From contig NZ_OMOR01000002.1 of the NCBI RefSeq assembly GCF_900302465.1, positions 1 through 64,000 of the forward strand: 64,000 nucleotides of DNA, read 5' to 3'. The notes under the pieces are model-generated. The model saw nothing but the letters and a program-made list of their open reading frames with translations. It was not told the DNA's origin and did not search any database. Below, piece after piece: positions 45,024 to 52,976 of this stretch. The DNA comes from Ascidiaceihabitans donghaensis. GTDB taxonomy: Bacteria > Pseudomonadota > Alphaproteobacteria > Rhodobacterales > Rhodobacteraceae. Every line of letters starts with the position of its first letter. The first letter of the stretch is position 1. The position numbers were made by a program, and so were the translations under genes.

Positions 45024-46057
45024 TCCAAAAAACTGCGCACCGCAGCCTCAAGTTTGCGTTGATCTATTGCACCGAAATTTCGATCCAACTGGACTTCGAA
45101 ACGTCCGTCTGTCGCGGTGCACCGTGCCTGTCCTTCAGGGCGGTTCAACTTAAGCGTCGTCTTCGCACTGGACTTCGCGGAAACAGGTGCCGCCGCGCGT
45201 TTCGGGCCAGCGAGACTTGCGGACAGAATGCCCAATTCCTCAGAGGCATCACGTTTAGGATGCGCCCTTAGAACGGCGGCGATCTGTGTGACCAGTTTAG
45301 GATTGCTTTCAATTGCTTTCACCACCTTCAAACCCAAGGCGCGCGGAATGGCTTCGGCATGCATCAGGTCACGGCCTAGGACTTGCAGCAGATGGGCAAA
45401 GTGGCGAATGTAGCTGCGCTTTTGCCGGCCTGCCGAGGCGAACAGAATATCCACAGCATCACGGGCGGCTGTCGTGTCTGAACGCTTTGAATACGACAAT
45501 GCCAACTGCGCCATTTCAGCAAATGAGATGTCGCGCCGCACAAGGTTTTCATCCACCATACGGCGATACAGATGGTCCAGTTGCACACCGCTGGCCTGCA
45601 AGGTCGCCGGGATCTGCGCGTACATCGGATCGCGCGTATCTTGATACAATTCCTGATAGGCCGACAAACGGCGAAAGCCTTGGATCAATTCGTACCCGCC
45701 GCCGATGTCTTCCACGTGGATCGGGTTGGACAGACCAACAGCTTGAATGGACGCCTTCAATTCAGCCAGTTCAGGGTCGCGTGACGCGGCGCGGTCACGG
45801 ATCAACTTGGTGGTGTGAATATCTGTCAACGCGACCCGCGCCACGATGGCACCGTCTTTTTTCAACGCGACATATTCATGGGCAAGACGATCGTTTTCCG
45901 CGCGAATGTCAGCCTCGGCGGATTGGCGTTCTGTCAGCGCTGCGGCGTTTTCGGAAATGGCAGAGGCCATAGGCCCGCGCCGGGTTTCGCCCACGGTGGA
46001 TATTGCCGGTGTGGGCTCTGCTTCAAAGTCGATGTCAAATACGCGGCGCTTGCTCAT
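45008..46057 (-). CDS. parB: ParB-family chromosome/plasmid partition protein
   Basis: 349 residues. The ParB N-terminal nuclease-like/CTPase domain spans ~75-165: ARVALTDIHTTKLIRDRAAS, then ELKASIQAVGLSNPIHVEDI and ELIQGFRRLSAYQELY with the GxRR box. A helix-turn-helix region follows (SFAEMAQLALSYSKRSDTTA, ~190-215). The protein should load on a palindromic centromere and be moved by ParA. It overlaps the parA stop by 4 bp. Five palindromic candidate sites lie within 3 kb. The gene ends within bchO on the opposite strand. Confidence 0.93.
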   Translation of the reverse strand: MSKRRVFDIDFEAEPTPAISTVGETRRGPMASAISENAAALTERQSAEADIRAENDRLAHEYVALKKDGAIVARVALTDIHTTKLIRDRAASRDPELAELKASIQAVGLSNPIHVEDIGGGYELIQGFRRLSAYQELYQDTRDPMYAQIPATLQASGVQLDHLYRRMVDENLVRRDISFAEMAQLALSYSKRSDTTAARDAVDILFASAGRQKRSYIRHFAHLLQVLGRDLMHAEAIPRALGLKVVKAIESNPKLVTQIAAVLRAHPKRDASEELGILSASLAGPKRAAAPVSAKSSAKTTLKLNRPEGQARCTATDGRFEVQLDRNFGAIDQRKLEAAVRSFLDQLAD

Positions 46058-47358
46058 GTCTCGTCCTCCAGTTTGTCCCAGGCATCTGTCAGATTGGTGC
46101 GGAATTCCGCATAAGCCTGATCAAACGACGCCCGTGCACGTCGCCATGTTTCGCGCGTCATATCGCGGTAGTCGATTTCATAGATTGACGACAAAAACCG
46201 CCCCGATTGTTCAACGGCACGCGTCATTTCAATGGGGTGTTCCGTCAATCTATCCCCGAACACTTTGCCAAAGGCAGACTGCATTGCGCGGTGCAATTCG
46301 TTGTTCGGCTCAAACCGTGTGATCAGGAAACGCAGATCAAGAAAGGCCTTGGGCAAGTTCATTGTCCCCGCGGGGACAAGACCCTGAAAGCGCGACAAGT
46401 CTTCAAGCGCTTCGGACAATTGCCCGATAAAAGATGTCGTTGAATCGTATTCCCAATAACCGGGGCCGGACGGGATATAAAGCATGTCGGCGGCGAACAC
46501 CGCGTTCATTGATTGGTACCCGATCGCAGGGGGGCAATCGAACAAGATCACGTCGTAGGCATCCGCCGGCAGCTGATCAAGGAACCGCGACACCGCTGCG
46601 AAGAAAGACCATTCGGGGTTCATGTGGCGGTATTGGGCGGACGCAAACTCGACAAAAGCGGCATTGGCGCAGCTGGGCACGATGTCGATGGTCGGCCAGT
46701 TCGTCGGCTTGATGAAATCAGCGGCCCGCAACCCTTCCAACCCCATATCGGCGATGGATTGGGGCAAACGCCGTTGGGGCAGGGCGGCGCCACTTTCGGC
46801 GCCTTGTGCCGCCGAATTCATGCGTTTGGTTTCTGCGGCCAAATCCCGCGCCATGATGCCCCAGACGGTGTATTCCTCGGCGACATCGGTGAGTCCCATG
46901 GAGTGGCTGAGTGTTGCCTGCGGATCAAAGTCGACGCACAGCACGCGGTAGCCATCAAGGGCTGCGGCATGGGCAAAGTGCAACGCCACGGTGGACTTGC
47001 CTGCGCCCCCTTTAAAATTGGCAATGGCCGCCCGCATTGCCCGTTTGCCAGCGGGGCGTTTGGGCATCAGCGACTTGCGGTTCACCTTCAAACGGCGGCG
47101 CAATTCGTTGATTTCCTCAAGGCTGTACCAGCGTTGCCGTCCGTCTTCTTCCACCGTGCCTTGAGGTAGGGTGGGGTCAGCGGCCAAGCGCCCGCGCATG
47201 GTGGATTGGTTCACCTCAAAGATCAGCTCTGCCACCTCCCAGCTTGAAAACCGCCGCAGTGATTTTTCATTCTGGGGTGAAAACGTCTGCTGCCGGATAA
47301 AGCCCTGCATTTTCAAGGATTGGGCCTGTAACTGGGCGAGATCTGCGTGTGTGAACAT
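46054..47358 (-). CDS. parA: ParA-family partition ATPase
   Basis: About 434 residues from the ATG at 47358; an upstream ATG at 47421 lacks a ribosome site and would read through a palindrome. An N-terminal DNA-binding region (residues ~40-95, SWEVAELIFEVNQSTMRGRL and a following YSLEEINELRRRLKV, MerR-like) precedes the ATPase with deviant Walker A NFKGGAGKSTVALHFAHAAA (~115) and Walker B DVILFDCPPAIGYQSM (~270). The long N-terminus is typical of plasmid and secondary-chromosome ParA proteins (type Ia), which also repress their own operon. One palindrome lies within it and one 30 bp upstream of its start. Confidence 0.93.
   Translation of the reverse strand: MFTHADLAQLQAQSLKMQGFIRQQTFSPQNEKSLRRFSSWEVAELIFEVNQSTMRGRLAADPTLPQGTVEEDGRQRWYSLEEINELRRRLKVNRKSLMPKRPAGKRAMRAAIANFKGGAGKSTVALHFAHAAALDGYRVLCVDFDPQATLSHSMGLTDVAEEYTVWGIMARDLAAETKRMNSAAQGAESGAALPQRRLPQSIADMGLEGLRAADFIKPTNWPTIDIVPSCANAAFVEFASAQYRHMNPEWSFFAAVSRFLDQLPADAYDVILFDCPPAIGYQSMNAVFAADMLYIPSGPGYWEYDSTTSFIGQLSEALEDLSRFQGLVPAGTMNLPKAFLDLRFLITRFEPNNELHRAMQSAFGKVFGDRLTEHPIEMTRAVEQSGRFLSSIYEIDYRDMTRETWRRARASFDQAYAEFRTNLTDAWDKLEDET
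46364..46377. repeat. parS-like palindrome 4 (in parA)
   Basis: GTCCCCGCGGGGAC with T and A flanks, again giving VPAGT in the encoded ParA. Confidence 0.75.
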
Positions 47359-47387
47359 GGTATGCCTGTCGCTGGTGTCTATATGCT

Positions 47388-47401
47388 GTCCCCGTGGGGA
47401 C
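47388..47401. repeat. parS-like palindrome 5 (upstream of parA)
   Basis: GTCCCCGTGGGGAC, 30 bp ahead of the preferred parA start. At this position it could also be an operator for ParA/ParB autoregulation. Confidence 0.7.
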
Positions 47402-47563
47402 GCTATTTTTGTGTTTTCCATGATTTACGCTGATTTGGAGAAAAAAGCAAAAGGGAATATGGTTTTCGCAGGGTGCCCTTTCTCCAAGCAGATATGGGCG
47501 TATCAGCGCTTGGAATGATTCGGAACATCGCATCATGACATAACCGACATCGCCCAAAACCTA

Positions 47564-47698
47564 GGGGACAGTTTTTGACCATCCGCTAGGGAATGGGGGA
47601 CACAACGAACCAAATAGGGGACACACAGGCTGTCACCCTATACCTAACTTACCTAATTTTCTTTCTAAAATTGGTTTAGGCGGATCAAGTTATCCACA
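47564..47698. other. Candidate replication origin (half-site repeats, AT-rich stretch, DnaA box)
   Basis: The 480-bp gap between the divergent parA and initiator genes holds three direct GGGGACA copies at 47564-47570, 47596-47602 and 47617-47623, equal to one arm of the parS-like palindrome. An AT-rich stretch (~47640-47680) follows, then a perfect TTATCCACA DnaA box (47690-47698). A 6-bp inverted repeat CCAAGC/GCTTGG (47484-47513) lies closer to parA. Repeats, an easily melted stretch and a DnaA box next to an initiator gene are what a plasmid origin looks like; function is inferred. Confidence 0.6.
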
Positions 47699-47838
47699 TG
47701 CGTCTTGACAGAATCGTACAAAAGGACGCAAATCAGGACACAGAGACGAAAAGCGGCGACAAGCTGCATGAATGAGCCGCAACAGGCCATAATGAGGCAC
47801 CATCCGCACAAACGTGATGGTAACATATGAGGGCAGCC

Positions 47839-48522
47839 ATGCTTTCCACGAAACCGGTGGGACGTGGAGCACAGGCGCGCAAATACGATCTTCTGACAGC
47901 ATTGGGGGCCTATGCCCTATCGCAAGGCAAGCATGATCAGCGCCGTGTTCTAAGACTAATGACTTTAATAACTGCGCGCTACAATTGGGCGCGTGATGAA
48001 CTTAGCGTGGGGGGCCGTGAAATCGCCCGCATGTGGTGCGTCGACGAACGCACTGTAAAACGCGAGATGGCGTATTTGCGCACGCGCGGATGGCTTGTTG
48101 TGCACCTGCAAGGGGCGCGGGGACGGGTCACGCGATACGGTGTTGATTGGGACAGGATCATCGCAGACACGCAGCCCCAATGGGACGCTGTCGGGCCGGA
48201 CTTTGCCCTGCGCATGGGGGCACAGGACGCGGTGGACACCACCGTTGTGCCGATGCCTGTGAAAGGCACTGTTGTGGCGCCTGACGTGTCTGATGGCACG
48301 GAATGGGCTTTGGCCAAGGGGTTGATGCATACGCAGGATGCAGGGCTTTATGCGTCTTGGATCAGCGGTTTGGACCGGGCCGGTCGGGTAGGGGGGGTGC
48401 TGACGATCAAGGCTCCGTCGCGCTTTCATGCCGCCTATGTGCAAAGCCATCTGGAGGCGCGGCTTTTGCGGGTCTGTAGGGACGTTGACAGCGATGTAAC
48501 GGAAATTCGCATCGTTACATGA
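47839..48522 (+). CDS. DnaA-like replication initiator (Rhodobacterales DnaA-like plasmid type)
   Basis: About 227 residues from the ATG at 47839 (GAGGG 5 bp upstream; another ATG at 47827). Residues ~10-110 include a helix-turn-helix: VGGREIARMWCVDERTVKRE followed by MAYLRTRGWLVVHLQGARGR. The C-terminal ~75 residues (LYASWISGLDRAGRVGGVLT, then IKAPSRFHAAYVQSHLEARL) resemble the DnaA N-terminal domain (DnaA_N), used for helicase recruitment, but there is no AAA+ ATPase domain. This matches the 'DnaA-like' replicases described on Roseobacter-group plasmids. Next to parAB and a DnaA box, it is almost certainly the initiator of this replicon. Confidence 0.85.
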   Translation: MLSTKPVGRGAQARKYDLLTALGAYALSQGKHDQRRVLRLMTLITARYNWARDELSVGGREIARMWCVDERTVKREMAYLRTRGWLVVHLQGARGRVTRYGVDWDRIIADTQPQWDAVGPDFALRMGAQDAVDTTVVPMPVKGTVVAPDVSDGTEWALAKGLMHTQDAGLYASWISGLDRAGRVGGVLTIKAPSRFHAAYVQSHLEARLLRVCRDVDSDVTEIRIVT

Positions 48523-48532
48523 CGGCATGATA

Positions 48533-48910
48533 TCAATCGCCTGTGCGGTTTTCGCCATAAGAGGTTAGGCCGTCCAGATCAGGCAGCCAGTGTTCGCGCC
48601 GTTTTGTCCACAATTGATAGGTTGGCGTAAATTGGTTCGGGTCATCAAGTGCGCCAAGGTGAATTTCTATTTCATCCCCCGTTTGGGCATACACGGATGA
48701 ACCGCACCGCACGCAGAAATGCCGTCCTTCATACGCGTGGGGTGTTCCTGCGACAGACACCGCAGATGTCGGGAAAATAGCTGCGGCATAAAACACGGCC
48801 CCATGATGTTTGCGGCAATTGAGACAGTGACACAGGCCCACGCGCTTTGGTCGGCCATGGGCCGTGACGCGCACGTCACCGCAAAGGCATCCACCTTGAA
48901 CAAACGTCAT
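48533..48910 (-). CDS. GFA-family (Cys-rich, CENP-V/GFA fold) protein
   Basis: About 125 residues with the GFA-domain zinc ligands: GGCLCGDVR (CxC), GLCHCLNCRKHHGAVF (CxxC), and HFCVRCGSSVYA (CxxC). The family was named for a proposed glutathione-dependent formaldehyde-activating enzyme, but most members have no proven reaction. The ATG at 48910 (GGGA 7 bp upstream) is preferred to the one at 48928. It lies on the opposite strand, with its 3' end 10 bp from the initiator gene's 3' end. It thus marks the right border of the replication module. Confidence 0.88.
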   Translation of the reverse strand: MTFVQGGCLCGDVRVTAHGRPKRVGLCHCLNCRKHHGAVFYAAAIFPTSAVSVAGTPHAYEGRHFCVRCGSSVYAQTGDEIEIHLGALDDPNQFTPTYQLWTKRREHWLPDLDGLTSYGENRTGD

Positions 48911-48940
48911 ATTGTATTTCCCATTCACGGATTAGAGACA

Positions 48941-48968
48941 AAAAAAGCCGCTGCGTTCCCACAGCGGC
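48941..48968 (-). terminator. Rho-independent terminator after the cytochrome c gene
   Basis: On the minus strand: GCCGCTG / CAGCGGC stem (7 bp, 8-nt loop) followed by seven T residues. It ends the cytochrome transcript before the GFA gene. Confidence 0.85.
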
Positions 48969-48990
48969 CTTCTTAAAATATCCAAGCGAC

Positions 48991-49449
48991 TTAGCTGTCG
49001 GAGCTTGTCTCTTCTTCGGCCTCTTCCATCGCAGGGCCCACGGATTTGAGGTAGGCCGCGACGTCGTCACCGCCTTTTTTCAAGCGAAAGGACATGCCGG
49101 ATTTGGCTTTTTTGTCATCCAAGTATGTTTGCAGGAATTTCTTGGGGTCGGCGACGTATTCCGCCAGATTGGCCTCGTCCCAGACAAGTCCGGCTTCGCC
49201 TGCTGCGATGATGCTGTCTTTGAATTTATAACCGTCCAATGCACCCGCCTGACGACCGATGATGCCATACAAGTTCGGGCCGGATTTGCCACCTTTGTAG
49301 ATCACGTTGTCACCATCTGCGATCATGTGGCAGGCTTTACATTTTTTGAATGCCTTTTCACCAGCTTCGGCGTCACCTGTTGAATGACCATCTGCGAATG
49401 CGGGGGCTGCCAAGCTGAGGACAGCCAAGGTTGCGAATGTACGGAACAT
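48991..49449 (-). CDS. cycA: Cytochrome c2-type soluble electron carrier
   Basis: 152 residues with a signal peptide (MFRTFATLAVLSLAAPAFA), heme site CKACH at residues 37-41, and a probable Met ligand in KSGMSFRLK (~118). The sequence GPNLYGIIGRQAGALDGYKF is typical of class I alphaproteobacterial cytochrome c2/c551. It can carry electrons from the bc1 complex to PufC in the photosynthetic cycle. The acidic C-terminal tail (EEAEEETSSDS) is long for the family. It is a separate transcript with its own promoter and terminator. The symbol is by analogy. Confidence 0.9.
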   Translation of the reverse strand: MFRTFATLAVLSLAAPAFADGHSTGDAEAGEKAFKKCKACHMIADGDNVIYKGGKSGPNLYGIIGRQAGALDGYKFKDSIIAAGEAGLVWDEANLAEYVADPKKFLQTYLDDKKAKSGMSFRLKKGGDDVAAYLKSVGPAMEEAEEETSSDS

Positions 49450-49475
49450 ATTTTTTCTCCAGTGATGATTGCCTT

Positions 49476-49504
49476 ATTACTTAGCGCATCATCACCAGAG
49501 TCAA
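49476..49504 (-). promoter_or_regulatory. Predicted promoter and dyad upstream of the cytochrome c gene
   Basis: Minus strand TTGACT (complement of 49499-49504), 17-bp spacer, AGTAAT (complement of 49476-49481). A long dyad with perfect 8-bp arms GTGATGAT / ATCATCAC (49462-49469 and 49488-49495) overlaps it and could be an operator. Confidence 0.5.
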
Positions 49505-49533
49505 CAGTCACATCGCCGCGATTTTACGCGGTT

Positions 49534-50748
49534 TTATGCCACAGCATGTGAAATTGCGCATTGTTTCCAAAGCTCTTTCAATGCCATCACCAGATGTTCG
49601 ATGTCATCGGTGCTGTGCAGCGGCGACGGGGTGAACCGCAACCGTTCGGTGCCTTTGGGCACTGTGGGATAGTTGATGGGTTGCACGTAGATCCCGTAGG
49701 TCTGCATCAGATAATCCGCCAGCATCCGCGTTTTCACCGGATCCCCGATCATCACGGGGATAATGTGGCTGGGGTTGTCCAGATGCGGAATGCCTTCCTG
49801 ATCCAGCCGTTTACGCAGGTAGGCGACCTTTTGTTTTTGCAGGTCGCGCTCTGAGTTGCTGGCTTTGAGATGCTGGATCGACACTTGCGCCGCAGCCGCC
49901 ACGGCGGGGGGCAGGGCGGTGGTAAAGATGAAACCCGACGCGAAAGACCGGATGAAATCGCACATCGCCTCGGACCCGGTGATATAGCCGCCCATGACGC
50001 CAAAGGCCTTGCCAAGCGTGCCCTCGATCAGGGTAATCCGGTCCATCAACCCTTCGCGTTCGGCCACACCGCCGCCACGTGGGCCGTACATGCCAACCGC
50101 GTGCACCTCATCGATGTAGCTGAGCGCGCCGTGCTTTTCGCAAACTTCGACGATTTCGCGGATCGGCGCGATGTCACCGTCCATGGAATAGACCGATTCA
50201 AAGGCTACGATTTTGGTCGCGTTGGCGGGCAGGGCCGCCAGTTTGCGGTCAAGGTCTTGCGGGTCATTATGCTTCCAGATCACCTTGGGGCATTTGGCGT
50301 GGCGAATGCCTTCGATCATAGAGGCGTGGTTCAACTCGTCCGACAGGATCACCGCATTGGGCAGGCGCGAGCCAAGCGTGGACAAAGCCGCCCAGTTCGA
50401 CACATAGCCGGAGGTGAACAATAGGGCCGCTTCTTTGTTGTGCAAATCGGCCAGCTCTTTTTCCAATTCCTTGTGCGCGTGGTTGGTGCCAGAGATATTG
50501 CGCGTCCCACCCGCGCCCGTGCCATAGGCCTGCACCGCATCCACCATCGCCTTGCTGACGGCGGGGTGTTGGCCCATCCCGAGGTAGTCGTTGGAACACC
50601 AGACCGTCACCTGATCCGGCGCGTCCTCGTCGTGGCATTTTGCCTTGGGGAAAGACCCCGACATCCGTTCCAGTTCAGCGAATATGCGGTAATTGCCTTC
50701 GCCTTTCAGATCATCCAGTTGCGTCTGAAAAAGTGCATCAAAGTCCAT
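49534..50748 (-). CDS. hemA: 5-Aminolevulinate synthase
   Basis: 404 residues, a PLP-dependent enzyme that condenses glycine and succinyl-CoA, the first step of tetrapyrrole synthesis in alphaproteobacteria. Landmarks: [20 protein letters not shown] (~residue 50), [20 protein letters not shown] (~80), [20 protein letters not shown] (~215) and the Schiff-base lysine in [15 protein letters not shown] (~247). It overlaps the end of puhE by 11 bp and is the last gene of the puh/acsF operon, linking precursor supply to photosystem genes. Confidence 0.97.
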   Translation of the reverse strand: MDFDALFQTQLDDLKGEGNYRIFAELERMSGSFPKAKCHDEDAPDQVTVWCSNDYLGMGQHPAVSKAMVDAVQAYGTGAGGTRNISGTNHAHKELEKELADLHNKEAALLFTSGYVSNWAALSTLGSRLPNAVILSDELNHASMIEGIRHAKCPKVIWKHNDPQDLDRKLAALPANATKIVAFESVYSMDGDIAPIREIVEVCEKHGALSYIDEVHAVGMYGPRGGGVAEREGLMDRITLIEGTLGKAFGVMGGYITGSEAMCDFIRSFASGFIFTTALPPAVAAAAQVSIQHLKASNSERDLQKQKVAYLRKRLDQEGIPHLDNPSHIIPVMIGDPVKTRMLADYLMQTYGIYVQPINYPTVPKGTERLRFTPSPLHSTDDIEHLVMALKELWKQCAISHAVA

Positions 50749-51547
50749 GATGTCCCCCCTTTAGTGTCTCTTTTTGTGTTGATTTGGGCGCGGGCAACAT
50801 CCAGCGCCATAGTTTTTCGTCCGGAACGGGCAGAACCATGACCCAGTGTTCCAAAAGTGCGAGTGCGGTAAGCGCACTTAACAAGGCAAACCCGGTGATC
50901 TGCCCCGGTGTTTCTACCGCCATCAGCCGTTCCAGCCAACAGGCGGCGGCGAAGGTCAGCGCGGTCGTGGATATGGGAAACAGCCAGTTCATGCGGCGAT
51001 CCCGAAAGTGACTGGGCAGATGCGCCAGCGCGTCGGGCAGAAAATCCACATTGATGCGGGGCACGCCCAGAAACAGGTTCAGTTTTGCGGACACACGCGC
51101 AAAGAACAGCACCGCGAACGTCCACATGCCAAAGCCGTTTTCGTGCCCCGTACCCACCAGAAACAACGCAATCAAAGCTGTGATCAACAACATTTCGTGG
51201 TAGGCCAATGTGCCCCAAGCACGAATAAAGCGTTCCCATTCCGGTGTGTGCGGGGGCAAGGCATGTGTGTTGGGGCCGGTGATTGTGCCTGTCAGAAATG
51301 CCAATTCGATCCAGCCCCAAATTCCAAGCGCCGACAGGAAGGCGACATAGACCCCGAAGATGGTTTCATTGTCCAAAGACCACCAGAACCCGTAAGCCCC
51401 AACCAAGATCATCGGCAAGCCACATAGCACGGTTGTTGTCCGCGCACGTTGCCCTGCGCGGTCTGCGTATTTGACCGCCATCAAAATTGCCCCGGTGGAG
51501 AACCACCAGACAAACAGGGCAATAATGGAGGCGATCCAGGGTGTCAT
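50738..51547 (-). CDS. puhE: Photosynthetic complex assembly protein PuhE
   Basis: 269-residue membrane protein with about seven to eight hydrophobic helices, starting [21 protein letters not shown] long conserved loop contains [20 protein letters not shown] and later [20 protein letters not shown], seen in the PuhE / 'photosynthetic complex assembly protein 2' family. PuhE influences bacteriochlorophyll production and complex assembly; the mechanism is unknown. It starts at the last base of acsF and overlaps hemA by 11 bp. Confidence 0.93.
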   Translation of the reverse strand: MTPWIASIIALFVWWFSTGAILMAVKYADRAGQRARTTTVLCGLPMILVGAYGFWWSLDNETIFGVYVAFLSALGIWGWIELAFLTGTITGPNTHALPPHTPEWERFIRAWGTLAYHEMLLITALIALFLVGTGHENGFGMWTFAVLFFARVSAKLNLFLGVPRINVDFLPDALAHLPSHFRDRRMNWLFPISTTALTFAAACWLERLMAVETPGQITGFALLSALTALALLEHWVMVLPVPDEKLWRWMLPAPKSTQKETLKGGHHGL

Positions 51548-52662
51548 TAGTAGGCAGGCTCCATCAGCACCGCATCAGGGCATTTGTGTTTTTTCACGGG
51601 GATCGTGAACAGCGACACAAAGGCCATACCGGCCCGCGCCTGTGCGCCCAGTTTGCGGAAGAACTGCTTGTTTTCCACTGCTTCTGCCAGATCGGCGTTC
51701 GCCTTTTGCAGTTTCTCAAGGCCGCGCTGCCAGCGGGGGTTGTCGATGTCCAGCGTGATCGGGAAAATCTGCTGCGTCAGGGCCGAGGTTTTCACATAGA
51801 CCTCATGGGCGTACCAATCGGGATCCACGCCAAGCGCCTTGTGGAACACAGGGCGCTGGTGGTCGCGCACATACATTGTGGCGAACACGGCCGTCAGGAA
51901 GAATTTGATCCACCAGACGTTCATGCCGCTGGTCAACTTTGGGTCGGTTTTCATCAGCAAGGCGAAGGCCTCGCCGTGTGAAAACTCGTCGTTGCACCAT
52001 TCCTCGAACCATTTGAAAATCGGGTGAAAGCGGTGCTCGGGGTGCGCCTGCAGGTGGCGGAAAATCGTAATGTAGCGGGCGTACCCGATCTTTTCCGACA
52101 GGTAGGTGGCGTAATAGATGAATTTGGGGCGGAAGTAGGTGTATTTCTTCTTTTGCGTCAGGAACCCTAGGTTCACGGACACGCCTGCCTCGCGCAGCGC
52201 ATCGTTAATGAAGCCGGCATGGCGTGCCTCGTCGCGGGCCATCAGCTGGAACAGCTGCGTGATGTCGGAATTCGATCCGCGGCGCTTCATTTCTTTGTAA
52301 AGCACGCAACCCGAGAATTCAGCGGTACACGAGGACACCAGAAAGTCGATGAATTCCTTCTTCAGCGCGGGTTCCATCCCGTCCCAATCGACTTCGTCCC
52401 AATCGGCGTTTTTCTTGAAATGGCCTTTGTTGGGGTCTGACACCATCTGTGCGATCAAACGGTCCCATTCGGCGCGCACAGGCGTCACGTCGATGGCGTC
52501 CAATTCATCAAAATCAGTGGTGTAAAAGCGCGGCGTCAGCAGGGTGTTCTGCATGGCAAGCGCTGTGGCACTGTCGCTGTCGGTGACGGATTGGGCCTGT
52601 TGCAGTTTCAGGCTTTCTTCTGCGTCGGTGATGTCAGAGGTGTGTTTAGGCTGCATGTTCAT
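51547..52662 (-). CDS. acsF: Mg-protoporphyrin IX monomethyl ester (oxidative) cyclase
   Basis: 371 residues, a di-iron carboxylate enzyme that uses O2 to close the isocyclic E ring. Iron-ligand segments are FIDFLVSSCTAEFSGCVLYK and LMARDEARHAGFINDALREA (ExxH), with later EWCNDEFSHGEAFALLMKTD. GAGG lies 7 bp ahead of the ATG, which overlaps the previous stop. Only this oxygen-dependent cyclase is seen in the window, not the anaerobic BchE, in keeping with an obligately aerobic phototroph. Confidence 0.97.
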   Translation of the reverse strand: MNMQPKHTSDITDAEESLKLQQAQSVTDSDSATALAMQNTLLTPRFYTTDFDELDAIDVTPVRAEWDRLIAQMVSDPNKGHFKKNADWDEVDWDGMEPALKKEFIDFLVSSCTAEFSGCVLYKEMKRRGSNSDITQLFQLMARDEARHAGFINDALREAGVSVNLGFLTQKKKYTYFRPKFIYYATYLSEKIGYARYITIFRHLQAHPEHRFHPIFKWFEEWCNDEFSHGEAFALLMKTDPKLTSGMNVWWIKFFLTAVFATMYVRDHQRPVFHKALGVDPDWYAHEVYVKTSALTQQIFPITLDIDNPRWQRGLEKLQKANADLAEAVENKQFFRKLGAQARAGMAFVSLFTIPVKKHKCPDAVLMEPAY

Positions 52663-52955
52663 AGCTTCACCTCATCGGAAAAGGAAAATTCGCACAGTTC
52701 CATGACCTCAAAATCACCGGTCAGGCGGGTCCAGAGGCGTTCCAGCTTGGACGCGCGGTAAATTGTGGCTTCGCGGTCTTCGGATACGATTTCGCCAAAA
52801 GGCGCCATGATTTCCGGCCCGTGCACTTGCACTTCGTCTCCGGGATAAACGGTGGCACCGTTGTTGAAGCGAACGTGGGCGTGCAGGCTTTCGAATTTGT
52901 GGCTTATCTCAACCGTGCAGGGGGCACGTTCGATGTCTTTTGTCAGTAGTCCCAT
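52659..52955 (-). CDS. Conserved small photosynthesis-cluster protein, 98 aa
   Basis: 98 residues, soluble, mostly beta-strand in appearance (HVRFNNGATVYPGDEVQVHG, then APFGEIVSEDREATIYRASK). The C-terminal part is EVMELCEFSFSDEV. I know genes of this type only by position, between puhC and acsF in Rhodobacteraceae clusters, with no assigned function. It overlaps acsF by 4 bp, so it may be needed alongside the cyclase. The cyclase accessory protein BciE is one candidate worth comparing; I cannot confirm this by eye. Confidence 0.8.
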   Translation of the reverse strand: MGLLTKDIERAPCTVEISHKFESLHAHVRFNNGATVYPGDEVQVHGPEIMAPFGEIVSEDREATIYRASKLERLWTRLTGDFEVMELCEFSFSDEVKL

Positions 52956-52976
52956 GAGGTGGCTTCCCTTTAGGTT

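Noticed and set aside
45000-49000. Insertion sequences or transposase remnants at the borders of the replication module
   Set aside because: No transposase frame, terminal inverted repeat or target duplication was seen at either side.
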